Assembly: GCF_039414295.1 (NCBI RefSeq)
Contig: NZ_JBCITM010000002.1
Coordinates: forward strand, 124,001-188,000
Length of the DNA: 64,000 bases
Origin: Anoxynatronum sibiricum
GTDB lineage: Bacteria > Bacillota > Clostridia > Peptostreptococcales > Tindalliaceae
Direction of reading: 5' to 3'
The notes under the pieces were generated by a model that was given only the letters and a program-made list of their open reading frames with translations, was not told the origin of the DNA and did no database searches. Position numbers and translations under genes: made by a program. Positions 60,395 to 64,000 of the stretch are shown here, in pieces. Each line of letters starts with the position of its first letter. Positions within the stretch are counted from its first letter, which is position 1.

Positions 60395-62788
60395 CTAGTG
60401 TTCTTTCTGCGAAGATGATTCCATTTCCCCCACCCCTGAAGGTCGATTGATAACTTTCCGAGGTTTAGTCCCTTCATTTGGGCCAACATATCCTTTGGCC
60501 TCCATTTCATCAATCAGCCTTGCAGCTCGATTGTATCCCATTTTTAAGCGGCGCTGCAGCATGGATATGGAAATCTGTTGATGATCGAATGCAATACGCA
60601 AGGCCTCCTGGAACAAATCATCCGATTCCTCTTCATAGGACGATTCGGGCATTGATTCGATTTTATCCATGACAGTTGTCTCGTATTCATGCTCACTGCC
60701 ATTTTGTGATTTCAAAAATTCTACCACTTGCTTCACTTCTTCATCGGAAACAAAGGCACCCTGTATGCGAACCGGCTTGTTATAACCAATTGGATGAAAC
60801 AGCATATCGCCTTTGCCGAGTAGCTTTTCAGCTCCTCCCATATCCAGAATGGTTCTGGAGTCAACCTGAGAGGCAACAGAAAATGCAATGCGCGAAGGAA
60901 TATTCGCCTTAATAATGCCCGTAATCACATCCACGGACGGTCGCTGCGTGGCTATAATCAGATGAATACCTGCCGCCCGCGCCATTTGAGCCAGCCGACA
61001 TATATAATCTTCTACTTCTTTTGCTGCAACCAACATGAGGTCGGCCAACTCATCGATTATCACGACAATATAGGGCAGCGAATCGTCTTTTTGGTTTTCG
61101 TTGTAGCCAGCAATATCTCGAACCCCACTTGCAGCAAAACGCTGATATCTTTCCTCCATCTCTGTTACAGCCCATCGTAAAGCACCAGTAGCTTTTTTGG
61201 GATCTGTCACAACAGGAATCATTAAATGTGGTATTCCATTATACTGGTTTAATTCCACGACTTTTGGGTCTATCATCAAAAGCTTGACTTCATCTGGTTT
61301 TGCTCTGAAAAGAAGGCTTAAAATCAGCGTATTGATACAGACACTTTTTCCAGAACCTGTAGCACCTGCCACCAGCAGATGAGGCATTTTATTAATATCA
61401 AAAACCATTGGGTCACCTGCTATATTTCTTCCAAGGGCAAAGGGGAGAGGTGCCTGAAGTGTCTGATATTCCGTTGCACTGAGCAGTTCTTTTAAATCTA
61501 CCATCGCTACATGATCATTGGGAATTTCGATGCCTATGGCTGCTTTGCCAGGGATCGGCGCTTCAATGCGAATAGAAGAAGCTGCCAGATTCAAAGCTAT
61601 GTCATCACTTAAGTTTACTACTTTACTGACTTTGACACCTCTGCTGGGCTGTAACTCATAACGGGTAATTGTAGGGCCCTGACTCACTTTAACTACTTTC
61701 GCAGCTACACCAAAGCTTTCCAGCGTTTCTTCTAGAAGTTTAGCTTTTGCCAGCATTTGTCGTCGATCTGTACGGGGCTGATAATGCTGGTTTCCTTTCA
61801 ACAGCGATAGTGCCGGCAACTGGAATGTCCGCAATGCTTTTTTCATTTCAAGTTCTTTCAGTGTTGCTGCCAGTGTTTCTTCCACCGGCTTTTCCGGAAG
61901 CAGCTGTTCATCAGTTTTTTCTGTATTATCCTGTGCGCCGGATTCGAGCTCCAGTTTGAGATGTTCTCTGTGTTCCGGTTCATAAGTAATCATTTGAAAA
62001 TGTATCGCTTCCTCTGCTTGTAGCTGCGAGTTAGTCGCTTCTTCATTTGTGGCAGATGACATTTTCTTGATGCATTCGTTTATCTCTGGCTGGCGTTTTT
62101 TATCTGCCATTAGTTTCTGTTCTTTTCGCATCTTGATTCTTTCAGATACTCTAAGAATAAAACGTTTAATCATATGCATTGCACTGACAAGAGTTTTGGG
62201 ACTTGTCAGCCAAAGTAACGCGAAAGTAACGCTTGTCAAAAAAATGACAGTTCCTGTACGTCCAAGCAAATAGAGGGGCCAGTATAACAGGATGGTTCCA
62301 ATGAAGCCGGTACCTTTTGATAAGACGCCTCTATTAACGGCCGTCATTAAACTCGCACCAAATTCCTCGTTTTGGAGGATATTCAGCAGCGAAGCATCCA
62401 GCAACCCTGCCATCATATGAAAAAATAGCAACAAAATAACCATAAGCATAATGCGTTGCTTCACATTCGGCTGGTGATGAATTTTAAACAGGACGAGACA
62501 AGTGGTGACAAGGAAAAAATAAACAAAAGGATAAGCCATCCAACCAAACAGAGCAAAAAAGAACCATCGTACCGCTATGCCAATAAATCCGCCACTTTTA
62601 GTATGCATGGCAAATGACGTGAACAAAAGAAATCCAATGGTTAGAATTCCCACAACTTCCAGCGGAATACGCCGTTTGTTACCGCTGCGGCTTTTTTCTG
62701 CCCTGCTGGCCTTACTCCTGCTGCCAGACGCTTTGGTTGTTTTGCTCCCATTCCTATGCCTGTTTTTGTCAGATGATTGCGGTTTCAT
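60395..62788 (-). CDS. FtsK/SpoIIIE-family DNA translocase
   Basis: A 797-residue septal or sporulation DNA pump. A basic N-terminus (residues 1-35) is followed by four membrane helices (about 40-170), a linker (200-330), then the alpha, beta and gamma domains: Walker A GATGSGKSVCINTLILSLL, Walker B YIVVIIDELADLMLVA, RLAQMARAAGIHLIIATQRPSVDVITG, and the winged-helix gamma domain LQRRLKMGYNRAARLIDEMEAKGYVGP that reads orientation sequences. GAGGTGAG precedes ATG 62788; the longer upstream frame overlaps the peptidase gene. FtsK versus SpoIIIE function is not decided by sequence alone. Confidence 0.94.
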   Translation of the reverse strand: MKPQSSDKNRHRNGSKTTKASGSRSKASRAEKSRSGNKRRIPLEVVGILTIGFLLFTSFAMHTKSGGFIGIAVRWFFFALFGWMAYPFVYFFLVTTCLVLFKIHHQPNVKQRIMLMVILLLFFHMMAGLLDASLLNILQNEEFGASLMTAVNRGVLSKGTGFIGTILLYWPLYLLGRTGTVIFLTSVTFALLWLTSPKTLVSAMHMIKRFILRVSERIKMRKEQKLMADKKRQPEINECIKKMSSATNEEATNSQLQAEEAIHFQMITYEPEHREHLKLELESGAQDNTEKTDEQLLPEKPVEETLAATLKELEMKKALRTFQLPALSLLKGNQHYQPRTDRRQMLAKAKLLEETLESFGVAAKVVKVSQGPTITRYELQPSRGVKVSKVVNLSDDIALNLAASSIRIEAPIPGKAAIGIEIPNDHVAMVDLKELLSATEYQTLQAPLPFALGRNIAGDPMVFDINKMPHLLVAGATGSGKSVCINTLILSLLFRAKPDEVKLLMIDPKVVELNQYNGIPHLMIPVVTDPKKATGALRWAVTEMEERYQRFAASGVRDIAGYNENQKDDSLPYIVVIIDELADLMLVAAKEVEDYICRLAQMARAAGIHLIIATQRPSVDVITGIIKANIPSRIAFSVASQVDSRTILDMGGAEKLLGKGDMLFHPIGYNKPVRIQGAFVSDEEVKQVVEFLKSQNGSEHEYETTVMDKIESMPESSYEEESDDLFQEALRIAFDHQQISISMLQRRLKMGYNRAARLIDEMEAKGYVGPNEGTKPRKVINRPSGVGEMESSSQKEH

Positions 62789-62813
62789 CAACTCACCTCT
62801 TATCCCAGTTGTT

Positions 62814-64000
62814 TCAAGATACCCGGCCAACCAAAACAGCCATTTTTTGATCAGGATGCATGTATTGACGCATGACTCTTTCTGCATTCGATTGTTCAAG
62901 TTCATTGATCTTTTGCAAAATCATATCGGGAGTATCTATGCGATTAAGTAACAACTCAGATTTCCCCATAGCTGCCATTCTACCACTGGTGCTTTCCATT
63001 CCCAAAAGATAGCTGCCTTTTAATTGTTTCCTTGCTTTTTCAAATTCATCTGCAGTAAATCCTGTTTTCATTAGTTCTTCAAGCTCACTATCAATCAAAT
63101 CCTGCACCGTAGTTAGTTGACCTGGATTCATACTGCAATATAATGTGAAGACGCCATTACTGGTGTAATTGTGCATAGATGAATAAATGCTGTAAACTAA
63201 TCCCTTTTCTTCTCGAATCGATTGAAAGAGTCGCGAGCTCATTGTGCCTCCAATGATGTTATTGATAACCAGTAGATCAAACATTTCACGCGATCCAAGA
63301 ACAGCACCCTGATAGCCAATATTTAAATGAACTTGTTCGATATCCTTTGCCCGAGATATTTCGCCAAAACAAAGGGCTGGGGTGGCTAGTGTTTTATTTT
63401 GTGTGGATGGCTTGCTCTTCCAGTCATAAAAATATTGATGAAGCAGTTCATCCAGGTATGCTGGGTCAAAATTACCAGCAACTGAAATCACGGTATCTTC
63501 CGGTCGATAGTGGTCCTTCATATATGTCAACATCGCTTCTCTTGTCAAGCTTTCGATGGAATCCGGCTGACCAAGAATCGAATAGCCCAATGGATGATGA
63601 CGGAACATATTTTCTATTAACAGGTCATGGGCAAGATCTTCAGGAGAATCTTCATACATGCTGATTTCTTCACCAATGACACTCTTTTCTTTCTCAATTT
63701 CTTCAGGATCAAAACGAGAGTTAAATAACATATCTGCCAGTAATTCCACCGCCATACTCAGGTTTTCATCCAATACTTTCATGTAGTAACAGGTATACTC
63801 CCGACTGGTGAACGCATTGATGTGACCACCTACACCATCTACCATTTCTGCAATTTCGCGAGCTGACCGGTTTTCAGTTCCTTTAAAAAGCATATGCTCG
63901 ATAAAGTGAGAAACTCCGTTGTTAGATTCACTTTCAGTGACGACACCAGCCCGAATCCATAATCCGATGGCCACTGATTTCACTACCGGGATTTCTTCAG
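62814..64000 (-). CDS. M16-family zinc peptidase, 5' end missing
   Basis: An insulinase-type peptidase (YmxG/MlpA-like) whose start lies beyond the window: the frame is open to base 64000 and reads EEIPVVKSVAIGLWIRAG, where family members continue from a short N-terminus. The inverted zinc motif HxxEH is in HFIEHMLFKGTE, with the downstream Glu in the EEISMYEDSPEDLAHD region. The C-terminal half is the inactive M16 repeat. Its substrate is unknown; in Firmicutes it usually sits near pnp and rpsO, which would be just outside. ftsK/spoIIIE follows 25 bases later. Confidence 0.92.
   Translation of the reverse strand, partial: EEIPVVKSVAIGLWIRAGVVTESESNNGVSHFIEHMLFKGTENRSAREIAEMVDGVGGHINAFTSREYTCYYMKVLDENLSMAVELLADMLFNSRFDPEEIEKEKSVIGEEISMYEDSPEDLAHDLLIENMFRHHPLGYSILGQPDSIESLTREAMLTYMKDHYRPEDTVISVAGNFDPAYLDELLHQYFYDWKSKPSTQNKTLATPALCFGEISRAKDIEQVHLNIGYQGAVLGSREMFDLLVINNIIGGTMSSRLFQSIREEKGLVYSIYSSMHNYTSNGVFTLYCSMNPGQLTTVQDLIDSELEELMKTGFTADEFEKARKQLKGSYLLGMESTSGRMAAMGKSELLLNRIDTPDMILQKINELEQSNAERVMRQYMHPDQKMAVLVGRVS

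Noticed and set aside
1..64000. tRNA, rRNA, CRISPR arrays, insertion sequences, prophage
   Set aside because: No cloverleaf, regular spaced repeats, transposase or phage structural gene was seen by eye; a dedicated search could still find a short RNA.

Overview
The window looks like chromosomal DNA of a low-to-mid GC Gram-positive anaerobe of the class Clostridia. The grounds are purine-rich AGGAGG ribosome sites, TTG/GTG starts, the order miaB-mutS-mutL-miaA-hfq, a 2-oxoacid:ferredoxin oxidoreductase, ribonuclease Y, CheX-type chemotaxis genes and a tRNA 2-selenouridine synthase. Alkaliphilic genera such as Alkaliphilus or Tindallia come to mind, but this is a guess. Most of the window is core genome. 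No CRISPR array, rRNA, tRNA, transposase or prophage was recognised.

Layout. 1-5.4 kb (+): the end of a CCA-adding enzyme, an M50 protease, scpA, scpB, a tyrosine recombinase and lexA, closed by a strong bidirectional hairpin. 5.4-14.3 kb (-): miaB-mutS-mutL-miaA-hfq-YnbB-like, a tRNA modification/mismatch repair operon. 14.3-18.6 kb: a non-coding or decayed stretch, a trans-sulfuration PLP enzyme, and an isocitrate dehydrogenase-citrate synthase operon with a consensus promoter. 18.9-20.3 kb (+): a fluoride riboswitch and terminator in front of a cation:proton antiporter. 20.3-24.1 kb: an orphan ThiF-like protein, a small DivIC-like protein, an XRE-S24 repressor with operator-like repeats, and a LiaF/PspC membrane pair.

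24.2-33.8 kb (-) is the most unusual part: twelve closely spaced genes holding an RsbW-like ATPase, a STAS antagonist, a hybrid CheA with a C-terminal receiver, CheW, CheB, CheR, two CheY, three CheX-like proteins and a receiver-PP2C phosphatase. No receptor or flagellar gene is present. This gives a chemosensory array core bracketed by the three parts of a partner-switching module, so a link between the two is a natural hypothesis.

34-42 kb: a MATE exporter, a beta-phosphoglucomutase-like HAD protein, an IclR regulator, a broken junction between the front of a second cheR and the tail of a tryptophanase gene, then rpsA-like, an IspH-cytidylate kinase fusion and aroH. 42-48.6 kb: an RpiR regulator, a four-gene korDABC-type operon, surE, and a GC-rich carboxyltransferase gene. 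48.6-64 kb (-): MnmM, a small unknown protein, an RluB-type pseudouridine synthase, asnS, purB, a PHP phosphoesterase, rny, recA, pgsA, rimO, mnmH, ftsK/spoIIIE and the end of an M16 protease. The rny gene has no ordinary start codon where its ribosome site points.
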